DNA of 64,000 nucleotides from Acanthosoma haemorrhoidale (Eukaryota; Arthropoda; Insecta; Hemiptera; Acanthosomatidae): NCBI GenBank assembly GCA_930367205.1, contig OV884011.1, forward strand, positions 165,395,226-165,459,225. Direction: 5' to 3'. The notes under the pieces are model-generated. The model saw only the letters and a list, made by a program, of their open reading frames with translations, searched no databases and was not told where the DNA came from. The position numbers were made by a program, and so were the translations under genes. Below, one piece after another: positions 25,222-36,913 of the stretch. Position 1 is the first letter of the stretch, and each line of letters opens with the position of its first letter.

Positions 25222-26510
25222 ATATTGATAAGCGGCTCTACTCTATTTAATGAATTATTGCTATCATTTACTCTTTTTAAAATTAATCAACAGTCACTAA
25301 GACTAAAATTATGGCTGTAATATTTTATACCTAATGCTGTGAAATATTGTACATATTAATAAACTATTTGTTTTATAATAAATTTATTTGTTTATTCAGC
25401 TAACGAACCCTTGCCCCAGAAATTCAGTCCATCATTATGTCTGTTCGTAAGCTCTTCTATTCCTAGCGATTTGTTACAACTGTCAATTCTTAACGAATGA
25501 CCACGCTTGAACTTGCTAGTGCAGAACCGTACAGGATAGTAAGTTAATATAACTTATATATCCGTCATGTAATTTTTGCAGTACATTTAAGTTTTATCAA
25601 TAAAAGTTTGAGGTTTATTGTCTATTTGGTGTAACTTGTACGTTGTGTGTGTGCCAGTCTAGCGACCAAATATACTCACTCCAAGGTACTCTGATCCTTA
25701 TCACTGATACGCTCAGTACAGCTGATACAAATATGACATGTCATGTTTTTGTGAGCTATACAACCAGCGTTTTTTAGTTTGACTAACATATTTTCATCAA
25801 CACTAGCCGGTTATCAATATCTCTTCGTAGCCATAAACATCGTTTGTTACATTATGATTTAATAAAACAGCTGAATATCTTACAGCTATCCTTAAACGTT
25901 TCTATCATTTTATGTGGGCTTAGATTATGAATAAATTTGGGCCTTCAAGTATGAATAAATGTCATAATTTATTAAATATAATTACAGAAAGCAGCAAAAT
26001 TTCCATTATTGAAATCACTGGGATGGGCTGGGATACTGCTGGGATCTCCATGCGAAGGTTATTAGCTTCTAGAACTGATTACAACAAAAATAATTCTAGT
26101 TACAATTGGAGGTAGCACGCTCCTAATCAAAAAATGTATTGTCGCGCAAACTGCGTTTTTTCGGCCCCCGGAAAAAACATCAAAAATTTTAAAAAAAATC
26201 ACATGTGGTAGCAAATTAAAGAAAATTTCATGCTGGAAAAGAATGTGACACTTGTTTCTAAAAATCAATGTAAATAACAAAATGGTGGCTGAAAAACTGA
26301 AAGATTTTGCAATATTCAGTAAACCTTTATTACTTTTGGCATATTCAGTTATGACTTTTGAATCTCTTTCCTCTCTCTCCTAGCTGCGCCAATTTGGAAA
26401 CTTAGAGCACTATTCTCAAAGCCACAATAACTACTGCCACCCTCCCTTCCGGGTCTAAATTTGAAGTAATGAAATATGGCCGTTTTGAAGATTTATGAAG
26501 ATTGTGCTGA

Positions 26511-26512
<2 letters not shown>
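25222..26512. other. No gene recognised
   Basis: AT-rich DNA downstream of the cuticle-type gene. Short frames at 25927-26115 (+) and 26280-26062 (-) show no family features. Confidence 0.4.

Positions 26513-26588
<76 letters not shown>
26513..26588. repeat. (GA)n microsatellite, ~38 repeats
   Basis: A pure GA tract of about 76 bases ending GAGAGAAAGAC. Overlapping Glu-Arg or Ser-Leu frames on the two strands are artefacts of the repeat. Confidence 0.98.
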
Positions 26589-26594
<6 letters not shown>

Positions 26595-27060
26595 TTATTT
26601 TTATTAGGTCCATGATACTACTACACAAAAGCCCTTTAGAGCCCAAGAGTAGACTGAAGATAAATTACATTTTGAGTGTAGATGTTTTAGTAGGGGGGCT
26701 GCTGCGATGAATACAGGATCAAAGAGGGTGCGCAGTTTGAAAACAGCACTTTAAACATCAGAAAGGACATTTTGATTAACAATTCTTAGCCTGAATAGTA
26801 TACTAACGCTAAACTTTCTCATGATAAACTGATCTCGAGCTCTTATACTCTGCCTTGGACCAAGTACTTACAGCTGTTTGTCTGGCAAATTTAATAAAAA
26901 TCATACTGTTGATAGTTTATATAAACTTCTATGATGCTATCGATATAAATTTTATCGTATAAGAGGGCACGGCAACACACCACCATTTTCAATGTACTGT
27001 CTGGGTATAGAAATGGATAGGCCTCTACATTTCTCTACTCATTTTTAGTAATAAAATAGA
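26589..27060. other. No gene recognised
   Basis: AT-rich spacer before the family C copy. Confidence 0.4.
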
Positions 27061-27650
27061 AAAAGTACGACACAGGTCTTACCGGCTATCGCACTTGCTA
27101 ACGTCACCCAACCTGTCGCTTCGTCTCAAACTGATGATCTATAAATGTGTCCTGCTGTACGGTGCCCCGCTATTTACTGACTGACAATACAGTTAAAAGT
27201 CTCCTGCAATTTCATAATGGGATCATGAGAAAATTGGTCCAACATACCTCTTTCGAGATATTAAAGAACGCTGACCTGCACCCGTTGCTTGGTGTGCCGT
27301 CGGTGGGTGAGTTCATCCGCCGGAGACACATCACGTTTTTTGCTACCTCCAGCACCTAACCTACCCAGTGTTTAACGCTATGACCCCACCACCCTTCCCA
27401 CATCGATGGCTACAGACTGTCAGGGAAAAATTAGGTTAAGAATTAGTATGTAAGTTATTTTTAAGTTTGATCAAAAAGGTGAGCCCAATCACCTTTATTA
27501 GTTAGTTCAGTCCAGTAACGTATAATGTGTATCATTATACTTGTTTATTCAATCATATAATTTTTTAGAAAATAACAAAACCTGTATATAATGTAGTGAT
27601 GCTACAGGAAATACAAAAATAATTTGTAAATAGATTCGCCTCAGGATCTA
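27061..27650 (+). mobile_element. LINE family C, 5'-truncated copy
   Basis: The reverse-transcriptase C-terminal region is recognisable across broken frames: SLRLKLMIYKCVLLYGAP, then LHPLLGVPSVGEFIRRRHIT. A 3' UTR ends near GCTACAGGAAATACAAAAAT and TTTGTAAATAGATTCG. It matches the 13.0-13.5 kb copy in reverse. The protein is related to family B, but the 3' tail is different. Confidence 0.8.
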
Positions 27651-27860
27651 TAATTGTATATAATTATCTGTAAATTTAAAGGGGCTATGGAGGGGGAAAA
27701 AAATAAATAAATTAGGACGTACGTTTCACAACTTAATGCCGATTGCCACAATATATTGTTGTGAACTATCGATTATTTTTAAAAACATTCCTGGCTTGTG
27801 CGTGCACTTTTAAATATGTCTAAAACCGCTGATGGTATACAAATTACACATCTACCATAG

Positions 27861-28139
27861 TTTGTACACACTTTACAGATTTTTGTAAATGATAATCTAA
27901 AGGAACTAGATATTAAGAGTTTCATTACCACCAGAGATATTGTGACGGCTTTTAAAGCAAGCAGTGTAGGTTGTAAAATGTTCAAAAAAGGCTTACCCGG
28001 CACTCTCAGCCAGTATATATATTACAAAGCTTTTGTGATAACAAAATTGGAAAATATTCAAATGTCATATTTTACAGCTGTTGAGCTACTATTTTCTGAA
28101 AGATCTGACTTTACAGATCAATTTAAAATTGATATTTAA
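27861..28139 (+). CDS. Unrecognised 92-codon open frame, possible exon
   Basis: The frame starts right after a TAG, in a context that could act as a splice acceptor (CTACCATAG), and runs to TAA at 28137. The peptide has a soluble, protein-like composition: ELDIKSFITTRDIVTAFKAS, then YYKAFVITKLENIQMSYFTA. No ATG lies near the beginning. I do not recognise it; it could be a terminal exon, a piece of a transposon protein, or chance. Confidence 0.3.
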   Translation, partial: FVHTLQIFVNDNLKELDIKSFITTRDIVTAFKASSVGCKMFKKGLPGTLSQYIYYKAFVITKLENIQMSYFTAVELLFSERSDFTDQFKIDI

Positions 28140-28689
28140 TTTCAAGTTTTGAGGGGGCGACAAGGAACATTTCCGGTGACTAAGAAAATTTCATCGCCAA
28201 TAATACCGCTCATTTTCACCCTTAGGACGAAATGACATCCGGTATTTTCTTATAAAAGACTTCTTCGCCTAAAAAGGTAAACGAAATACTCGTTGCTCGT
28301 TTCGATAATCACCTTGCCCTATATGAAACAAAACGCAGATAGCAACCATCCTATATCCTCTTTGAAAAAAAGAGCCTTTCGTTAAACGAAATAATGCTGA
28401 GGCAGCTCACGAGAACGCCATCGAGCACACATGAAAAAAATGCGAGAACTAAACACAAAAATGAGTCACAAAATCGCAATTCGTTATTGCCCAACCAGTA
28501 CCAAGTACAAGTGATGACCCAAACGAAAATATGTATTTTTTCTTTTAGCTTGAGGCCAAAGTAAAGCATAAAAAATTCATCGAGCTACAACTGTAGGCAG
28601 CGTCATTACTGCCAATAGCTACATCTAGGAACAGGCAGACATACTGGAATATCGGCGAAACTACTGAACAAAGATATTAGCGTATACTT
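28140..28689. other. No gene recognised
   Basis: Mixed-composition spacer with no repeat match. Confidence 0.4.
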
Positions 28690-28802
28690 AGGTCTGAAAT
28701 GTTTCCGACCTAACAAAGCTTTTATTTTAGCTTTTATTTCACTAGCTTTTATTTATTTTATTATCATCTTCATGTTGAGGTCGGAAACTTTTCAGAACAC
28801 CT
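28690..28802. repeat. Imperfect inverted repeat, ~23-bp arms
   Basis: The arm at 28690-28711 (AGGTCTGAAATGTTTCCGAC, then CT) is nearly complementary to 28778-28802 (AGGTCGGAAACTTTTCAGAA, then CACCT), with a ~66-base AT-rich spacer. Each arm is itself partly palindromic. It could be a small terminal-inverted-repeat element or a stable hairpin. Confidence 0.65.
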
Positions 28803-29993
28803 GTGTAGGTTTCCTATTTAAAAAATATTTATGCGTTCTTACTACCTCGGTCCCCTCGAAGAGAACATTCCGAAATAAAAGCCGGAGAGATGATCAGCTA
28901 ATACAAATAATTAGTTAATTGAAAGCTAACACGCATTTGTTTTTGAAAAGTAGCTTTTGGTTGCTGGAGTGAAATATTTTTTTAATACCTTTGATCATTT
29001 TTACTTACTTGTTTACTTTTAACTTCGGCGTATTTGTTTGAATATGTTATTTTTTGATGAATTGATTAAGGAATCCTTAGAGAGACAAGAGTGCAACAGA
29101 GTTTGTTTATTTAAAGTGGTTTTATACTTAAAACAGGATGACATATTAATTAAAATAAACTTTGATGTTGTTTCTTTTTATTACAGGTAGGAATTGTAAG
29201 ATATTAAAGACAGTTTACTTAAAGAGAACTGTGAAACAATAAATGTTTGTTCTTTTTATTACACAGAAACTCGATATTGTTTATTTTCCTGAGTCGTTTC
29301 CCTGACTGAAATTAATAAGCCTTATATATCTATACACTGGTCCACGAAAAGAAGTGAAAAAAAAAAAAATATATTCAATATAATTATACCGAAAATTTCG
29401 ATCACAAAAAAATATAAATAAAAAAAAACGCTTTGGTACCGGATAATTCCTACTTGAGCTTGAATCACAGCATTGCTTCGAGGAGACACAAACGAAGCTA
29501 CTCAAAGCCACCATGAGTTTTTATCAATAGCTTACAAATTTAAAATAAAAATTATTTTTAAAATTTCAAAAATTGTAAAAAAAAATACTGTTATATGTGT
29601 GTGTGTGTAACGAAATTTTTAAATTTATGAAATTAAATCGAAACTCCCCGCGCAAAATTATCGCTTCACTTAAAAATTCCTACCTTTAAAATCTTTATAT
29701 TTACTTGGTTATTTAGTCGTCCAGTATTTTAGTCAAAGGGGTTAAAGGAGTTAGCTAGGTTAGGGATTTCCTGTCATGTTTCCGGGCACGTTAAGTTTTC
29801 CACCACTAGAGAGCAGAACTAGGGGATGTTTTGATGGCCTTCGCGACCACAAGTTAGTTCAGCCGAAGGGTTGCGAGAGACAGTTTGTGCCCCTGTGAAC
29901 AGATCCTTTTCTCATTAGTCTTAAAAGTTCTATACGTAATCTGGTTGGTGGGTATAATTGACTCAGGTTTGTGCCATTTATGAAGATACCACG
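28803..29993. other. Spacer and possible 5' UTR
   Basis: AT-rich to about 29.74 kb, then more GC-rich from 29.75 to 29.95 kb (CACCACTAGAGAGCAGAACT, GGCCTTCGCGACCAC). The second part is plausible as promoter or 5' UTR of the exon at 29994. A five-codon upstream frame at 29980-29997 ends in a TGA overlapping the exon's ATG. Confidence 0.4.
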
Positions 29994-30091
29994 ATGAGTA
30001 TCCAGTACTTTCCTCAAATTGGCCTTATAATCCTTTCATTCAATTTTACACAATACGTATCACTTGCGTACGCAGGATGCAGTTTTAAAAG
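29994..30091 (+). CDS. Probable first coding exon of a secreted protein
   Basis: The ATG has A at -3. The 32 complete codons encode a textbook signal peptide: MSIQYFPQ, a hydrophobic core beginning IGLIILSFN, and an AYA|GC cleavage site, followed by CSFK. The exon ends AAAAG|GTAAGA, a near-consensus donor; without splicing a TAA follows two codons later. The intron would be phase 2. Downstream exons were not found in the window, so the protein is unknown. It is too short to be called by ORF length alone; the support is the coincidence of Kozak context, signal peptide and donor site. Confidence 0.55.
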
Positions 30092-31062
30092 GTAAGATAC
30101 CACATTTTTCCCCTATACAATATATTCAGTACATATTGCAAAATGTTTCCTTTTTTTATTTGCCTCACTTACTCAACTAACACTACTACTGCAGTCTATT
30201 TATTGTAAATAATCGAATATTAATCTATATTTTTTTCGCAATGAATTCATGCTGTTGCTGATAAAATTACTTAGTTCCATTATTATTACTTTATATCTAG
30301 ATATTCCCAGGCATGATAATGTCATACTGTGATAATGATGTCCTACAAGTCACTTTGTATCGTAAATATTAGAACATGTTCACATTTTAACTTAAACATT
30401 TCAGGTTCTTATTTTAGTTTTTTTTTTTTACATGCTATTTTCTTTTATGCATCTATTTATAATATGATTCTTCATCGCCTAGAACGTACATAAAATCGTC
30501 TATGACCTTGTCTTAGCTAATTAAGAAAAATGTAACAGAATCAATTCATAATTGAACATTACTCTGAGCGAGTCAGTTTGAACGTATAATATATATACGA
30601 GATATTATATTATATATTTATATTACATTGACATATATATTGACATATTTATATATTTATAAATACATTGAGATGTATCAGAGGATGACCCACTGGATGA
30701 TTTGTTACATGGAGAATCAGAAGGATGCCAGCAGGAGCACTGATAGTGAGCTAGTGCCGCCGGAGTGGGGGAGCAGAGATAGGGAATCGCCATGAAGAGC
30801 GTGCATTGCTAATTATTTGTGTATTTCTGTGTATGTAAATAATGTTTGTTTTTGTTTTCTTTTTTTTTTGTATGTGAGCGTTCTTAAATGTTATTGTATA
30901 GTGTAATAAATTTATGGTTATAAAAGTCTGCGTAGTGTTTGGTCCCGGTTTTGACTAATCAATAGATTATATTGATATTAATAAATATTGTATGAAGGTT
31001 TAAATGCTTCACTTAATTTAATTAAGGTAATAAAATAGCACATTGATAATATCGTATATAAT
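30092..31062. other. Putative intron; no further exon recognised
   Basis: Very AT-rich, with ATATAT-type palindromes at about 30580-30665. A GC-richer patch at 30.66-30.80 kb reads DDPLDDLLHGESEGCQQEH in one frame and is followed by AATAAA at 30905, like a terminal exon. The phase does not join to the exon at 29994, so I make no link. Confidence 0.35.
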
Positions 31063-31486
31063 AGGGGAAATTAATGTCATTTTTTTTACATTAAATTGAA
31101 ACAGATGAATTTTTAACAAGATTTTGTTTTTGATCAATGATGTATTCACCCTCGTTATCAGCAACCTTGTTGTTCATGGTAAAGATCTGCATTCACAGTT
31201 TTTCCAGGTATCAGCGATGAACGACCCCGCGAATACTACACCAAACACACAAAAGCGCCTTTTTGGAGTGTAAACCTGGCTTAGCTGTATTTCGTACCGA
31301 TTCATGCAAAGAGAGATTTTTGGATTATCATAGAGGGCCAATTTTTCATCTCCAGCCTCACCCACCAAACTCGCCCGATATTGCGCCATCGGATTTCCAT
31401 TAATTCCGATCGCTAAAAATTTAAAGTTTCATTTATTTTTTGACTTTAATGTAAAAAAAAAACGACATTACTTTTCGGTCCCCTTA
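31063..31486 (-). mobile_element. Rearranged, internally deleted mariner remnant (copy 1)
   Basis: About 424 bases are bounded by inverted repeats: AGGGGAAATTAATGTCATTT on the left, and a right end of ACGACATTACTTTTCGGTCC then CCTTA. On the minus strand it encodes the mariner D1-region signature EKLALYDNPKI and, after a deletion, the C-terminal-like VADNEGEYIID. On the plus strand the adjoining bases read SPDIAPSDFH then FRSL, the mariner C-terminal signature. The catalytic domain pieces are therefore head to head. No functional transposase is possible. Confidence 0.75.
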
Positions 31487-32280
31487 TTATAATTTATTTA
31501 TTATATTATATTATAATATAATAATAACAATATATAATAATTCATTTATTTAATTATATTATAATTCAAAAAAAGAAAGCAAAATAATCATAAATGATAA
31601 CTTTTTAACCAGTAAATTTTTAATACATATCTTTTTCTCAGAAACACAATATAATTAATATATTATACTCCTCCAAACATTGAAGAGAAAAGTTTTGACT
31701 ATGCTAAAATTACATTTTACCGAGGCACCTTTGGTGTAATTGATGCACTATGCAAACAAATATGTAAGCTAGTTATATGAACATGTTAATGTTTGTTTGA
31801 AATAGTCTGTTGTTATTATTGGGCTTTATGAGGGTTGAACCAGCGGACTATGTACACGATGGTTCCACAGTGGTTGATATAATTCAGGCACATCTGTCAT
31901 AAAAGTATTCTTGAAACCCATATTTTAGCTGATACATTGAATAGTACGAATGAACATTTCTAACCTCAACTACCGGTGATGGTAAGTGTACATGACACGA
32001 AGCCTATAGCCAGAGGGTGACAGTGCCCTTCCCTTTGTGAGCCAGTGACTCTGATCATGTGACAGACAGGTATCATGAGCGACAAAGGACACCCAATCAA
32101 AAGGCTTATTGTCAACAGGCTTCTATTAATTCAATATTCGCGTTAGTTTTTATCATAGATTAGTCTAAGAATAAATAACAAATAGAATAAACAACCTAAT
32201 ACAAACAATCAAGAATTCTTTGCTTGGGGCACAGGTATAACTGCTGATATCACAGTTTCTCCTTTAGACACAGTTACTTA
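31487..32280. other. No gene recognised
   Basis: AT-rich palindromic stretch at 31495-31565 (TTATATTATATTATAATATA and similar), then unremarkable sequence. Confidence 0.4.
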
Positions 32281-32960
32281 CTACTCTCTTCAGCATCTCA
32301 TCACAAGCCCGGCTATATCCCTGAGGCTGAAACTGCTCATATATCAGAGCGTCCTGAGGCCAGCACTGCTGTTGGGAACTCCGCTTTTCCGTTTTCTCCA
32401 CACGAGCACCATAACTAGACTCCAGAGCTTCCAGAACAACATCCTGCGCACGGCACTATGGCATACCCCTTTTCGTGAAATGAAGGCTCCTGACATCCAC
32501 GAAAAGTTCGAGGTCCCCACCATCACCGAAGCCATCAGAAGAAGACACATCAAATTCTTCGACTCAATGAAACATTGCCAAAACCCCCTATTCCAAGACC
32601 TGACACCCCCACCACTACCGGCAACATGGCAAATCTCTAGATTTGGGAAAGCAGACCAAATGGTGGACATTACGGCCCTTGGCCAACCAACAGCCTCTTA
32701 CGGGCACCCATCACTGCTTTCCAACTCAATGAGCTTCCACGCTTCCACTATATGCCTAGAGAGACTCTAGGCTTAGCCTTCAGTGGACTCTCACCACTGC
32801 ACCGCAACATTTGCACCTCTACCGAGGCTTCCCACACTCCTTCATTCCCTCACTCCACCTTCAAACAGCTACTCCTAGTAAAAGGATCCGCTCACCCCAA
32901 ATAAATTCCTTTATTTTTCCCCTTATCTATAATCTTAAAAAATTGAGAGCTAAGGAAAAA
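32281..32960 (+). mobile_element. LINE family B, 5'-truncated copy with RT C-terminus
   Basis: The frame reads SLRLKLLIYQSVLRPALLLG, then ITRLQSFQNNILRTALWHTP and EAIRRRHIKFFDSMKHCQNP. This is the thumb/C-terminal region typical of jockey-clade reverse transcriptases. It is open from 32372 to 32770. A 3' UTR ends CCCTTATCTATAATCTTAAA then GAGAGCTAAGG and a poly(A) run at about 32958. Tails matching it lie at 9.0 and 54.3 kb. The coding part is the best preserved of the B/C lineage here but lacks the catalytic motifs. Confidence 0.85.
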
Positions 32961-32997
32961 AAAAAATCTCCTTTAGAACTAAATCTATCTCAACTAA

Positions 32998-33785
32998 CGA
33001 CTGACCTGGAACCCACACACGAGGATAAAAAGACAAGAACAAAATAGACGATTTGGACAACTGTACAGACTACTTCAAAGGACATCCCATCTCTCAATAG
33101 AAAATAAACTACTTATTTACAAAGTTATACCTAAGCCAATCTGGACATACGGAATAGAGCTATTGGGAAAGCAAGTCGAAGTCGAATATTCCAATCCTTT
33201 CAATCAAAAGTCTTGAGAACAATAGTAAATGCCCCTTATTACGTCAGCAACAAAACCCTTTATAACGATCTTAATATACCTTACATTCTCGAACTCATCC
33301 CTTCCAAGTTCATAAAATTCCATAGTAACCTATCCAACCACCCTAATCCCCTAACACAGTCATTGCACTGCACCACTCATCCCGATAATCCTCCTCGAGC
33401 GATAATGGCCTCATGACCTGCTATAAATGCGTGACAGTGGGAGCCCTGGCAATGGCCAGTTTCTCTAATCATGTCCTAAGCGTATGTTGCTCTCGCGCTC
33501 TTCGTCAGCCTCCACTGGCTCGTATCTGGTGACGCGGCGGACGGAGGAGCGTGAGGGACTTCTCAAACCCCGCTTCCTCTTTCGCAAGCTAAAGAGGTGA
33601 CGAACATTTGGGTTCGGGAGAACTCTGGACTTTTTGTGAATACTGCATGAGCGAGTGAATGAAAATTGTATGAATGAGAACGTTTATCACGATTATTTAT
33701 TGCCCAATGAGGCAGATTGTAATTTCATCACAATAAATAAGTTTCATATATTTACTTACGAGAGTGTTTTTGATAGCTCATTCCA
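32998..33785 (+). mobile_element. LINE family A copy with a shared 3' extension
   Basis: It begins near the ORF2 codons for RLTWNPHT (CTGACCTGGAACCCACACAC) and continues through VRTIVNAPYYVSNKTLYNDL-type codons and PSKFIKFHSNLSNHPNPL to a full 3' UTR. The ATA (Ile) variant matches the full element. After AATAAATA it continues with AGTTTCATATATTTACTTAC up to TCATTCCA, shared only with the 22.8-23.4 kb copy. It starts ~40 bases after the family B poly(A). Confidence 0.9.
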
Positions 33786-34784
33786 CCATTTATTCGAAAA
33801 CTGCTTATAGAAGCGGCTCATAAGTTCTATGATATCTTTTTAGACTGACATTTAGTAACCCACATGACGTCATCGTTAACTTGGGATATAAGACTCTGTG
33901 CCCTGACGCCAGTTAAGTAAGTAACTCATGCCAGTCCTCAGAAACAATCTGTCATAACTTAATTTCCATGGCATCTGCTTTTGAACAATAAGTGCTTAAT
34001 TTATGCTAGAAAGAGACCCGTAATAAATATATCTAGTTTTTTTCTGAATTGACAAAATGTTAATCATGTTTCATCATTATATGATATTTTACTGTTCTCT
34101 CTTTATTATGCGTTGACATTTTCAATTATTTGAGTAATAAGCATTGTCATTAATATTTTAACATAAACAAACATGAAGCTGATATTCCACTCGAATTTCA
34201 TATGCCTCCAGGCCAAGGGCTGTAAAAGAACAACAATTCTGAATGCTAATTTATTGACAGCTTAATATATATTTTTTTAATTATAATGAGATAAAGTCAA
34301 AAACAAAATTAAATATTCTTAATCAGGACGACAAATTCTCTGTTACAGTGTGTGATGAATCAAATTTATTTTTACTGTAATCAATTTTCATGGGATTGGC
34401 TCAACTATCCCTGTTGCTTGATTGTCATTCGGGACCACCTTGTGTACACTTTCAAACCTCCACAGCAAAAAATGGCTGCTATCACGTATTTGCGTCTCGT
34501 AAGATTTTCGCCATTCACCAAACCAAAGTTTTATTACGCTCAAGTTCGCTCAACATCTGGTACTAAATGGTTTATTAAAAAAACGAGCTACCTCAAAATA
34601 CCGGAATACTGTATTTTAGAGCTGACCTTAAAATCACAATAAAATCAATACTGGATAAATAGTTTACAGCAAATGCAAATCTTAATTTACTTAGTGGCTC
34701 GAATTTCAGACTAATGACCACAAGAACCCAACATTTAACCCACAGAAATTTTCATAGATAATCTTTATTTATAGAAACTTCTTT
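33786..34784. other. No gene recognised
   Basis: AT-rich. A 96-codon frame at 34352-34642 (+) is unrecognised. Confidence 0.4.
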
Positions 34785-34905
34785 TTGTAATAAAATTACA
34801 ATCTGCCTTTTATGGGCAATAAGTGATTGTGATAAACGTTCTCATTCATACCATATTTACAATTTTCATTCACTCACTACTACTCATTCACAGTAATTAC
34901 AAATC
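34785..34905 (-). mobile_element. LINE family A, short 3' fragment
   Basis: Contains AAAATTACAATCTGCC, GGGCAATAAGTGATTGTGAT, TCATTCATACCATATTTACA and the CACTCAC tail, and then stops. It lies just outside the next copy on the same strand, separated by a segment also found at 39.14-39.22 kb. Confidence 0.85.
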
Positions 34906-34934
34906 CATCCAACAATTGACGTGGTTAACTTAAC

Positions 34935-35006
34935 TTTAGTTAAATTAACACATATATACTGTAGTGGTACTTTACGGTGAATAATATAACTTAATATAAA
35001 CATTAT
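34935..35006. repeat. Flanking segment E, copy 1
   Basis: AAATTAACACATATATACTG then TAGTGGTACTTTACGGTGAA and an AT-rich end recur, diverged, at 39143-39222, in both cases immediately next to the 3' end of a minus-strand family A copy. Confidence 0.7.
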
Positions 35007-35875
35007 TATGATAAAATCACAATCTTCCACATTGGGCAATAAGCAATTGTGATAAATTATCTCATTCATACCATATTACATATGACAGCCCAGAGACCTC
35101 CCGAATCCACATGGTTGTCACCTTCCTCACATGGGAAAGTCGAAGCGGAGTCTTCGGAAGTCCCCAACACTCCTCCGTCATCCGCGTCACTGGATACGAA
35201 CCAGGGGAGGCTGACAGAGAGCGCAAGAGCCCCAGACGCTAAGGACATGATTGGAGAAACTGGCCATTGCCAGGACTCCCGATGTCATGTAATTACAGAA
35301 GGTCACTTATAGTCGCTATAGCCACTTTAGACTCCGAGGAGGATTATAGGGATGAGTGCTGCAGTGTAATGACTGTACTATGGTATTTGGGTGAATGGAT
35401 AGGTTACTATGGACTTTTATGAACTTGGAATGAATGAGTTCAAGAATGTAAGGTATATTAAGATCGTTATGAAGGGTTTGGTTGCTGACGTAATAAGGGG
35501 CATTTACTATTGTTCTCAGGGCTTTTGATTGAAAGGATTGGATACGCTTGATGTTCGACTTTTTTGCTGTCCCCCATAGCTCTATTCCGTATGTCCAGAT
35601 TGGCTTTAGTATAACTTTGTTGATTAGTAATTTATTTAGTACTATTCAGAGATGGGATGTCTGTACGCTTTACCAAAGCATTTGTTTAGTCATCGTATTT
35701 TAGCCTCGTGTGTCGATTCCATGTCGAGATGGAAGCCTAAATACCGAACGGTCTAGGATACAGGAAGAGGAATGGAATCAAAATAAACTAGTAGACAAGA
35801 CTTACGGCTGAGGGTAAAGTTAATGTGGGAACATTGTGCTTCGTTAACTTTGATCCGCCATTGGTTGCACCAATA
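35007..35875 (-). mobile_element. LINE family A, 5'-truncated copy with ORF2 C-terminus
   Basis: The complete 3' UTR, with a small deletion in the ATGAATGAG tail (CATATTACATATGACAGCCC), joins ORF2 codons up to the region of CSHITF (about residue 713). The same tail deletion is present at 39.3 kb. Frameshifts and an internal gap around 35690-35730 break the coding part. Confidence 0.9.
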
Positions 35876-36913
35876 CTTGAGATAATCTTAAAAAAGATAT
35901 GTACCTATTAAACTAAGTGACGACACTTAAATACGTAGGACGTCATTAGACGAAAAACTCAATTAGAATACCTACGTCACCAGGCTACGAACTAAATTAT
36001 TCAATTTGCCTATGGCGGCACGAGCTGCATGACAGCCTACAGCCTGCACTCTGCCCAATGGTACAAAGGAGCTACACCGTCGACACTGACGTACGCAATT
36101 AATGTTTGTCACACCGCACTTGACAAACATGGCTACATTAAGAAACAAAGACCAGTACGCATAACGGTAGCCTTTATTCATAGATACACACATATATAAA
36201 ATAATTAAACCTTTATGTCAGGTCTGTTTATTAGCAACAACAGAACCTACGGCCATAACACATGCTGATGCCGTAAAAGAGACAACGAGGCTGATGGAAT
36301 ATTAAAAACCCACGATACAGCATATCCAATTAATTACATGAACTGATTAAATTCTAAGCTATGTTTGGCAAATAGGGCTATATGTATTTTTGATCTTATA
36401 TGAAATACAAATATTATAACGTATGCTAAAAAATCCTTATATAATAAATTTATAAAATATAGGGAAATACAAAAAGGATGTATTACTCTATCAACACCTA
36501 TATCATTATACCTACTTTACCATCAGAACCACTTTTCAATGCTCAAGCTGAATAATTAAAATGCTCAATTTAATGGCATTTAGTATATACAATACATAAT
36601 ACAATAATTATATGATTATATAATATATATAATAATTATATATAATTATATAATAATTATACAATAATATTATAATTATATAATACAATAAAATTGACGA
36701 ATATCAATTCAATTTAATACTGTCCCAACTAACTCTAATCCTAATGCTAAATTATCTTGCTGATCATTGAAGAAATTTCTTTAGTATAAATACAATATAC
36801 AATATGATATTTTTTTATTCAAAATGGCGGAGATGAAATAATATTTACATTGCTTGTATACTATTTTCGTTTTCAATAACTTCTGCTTACATATGTATCG
36901 GTGTCTTCCTGCC
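35876..36913. other. No gene recognised
   Basis: AT-rich. Dense ATAATTATA palindromes lie at 36590-36690. The frame at 36193-35972 (-) is unrecognised. Confidence 0.4.

Noticed and set aside
30660..30910. Terminal exon for the signal-peptide exon at 29994
   Set aside because: The acidic open stretch and AATAAA look exon-like, but phase 2 joining meets a stop codon at the acceptors I can see.
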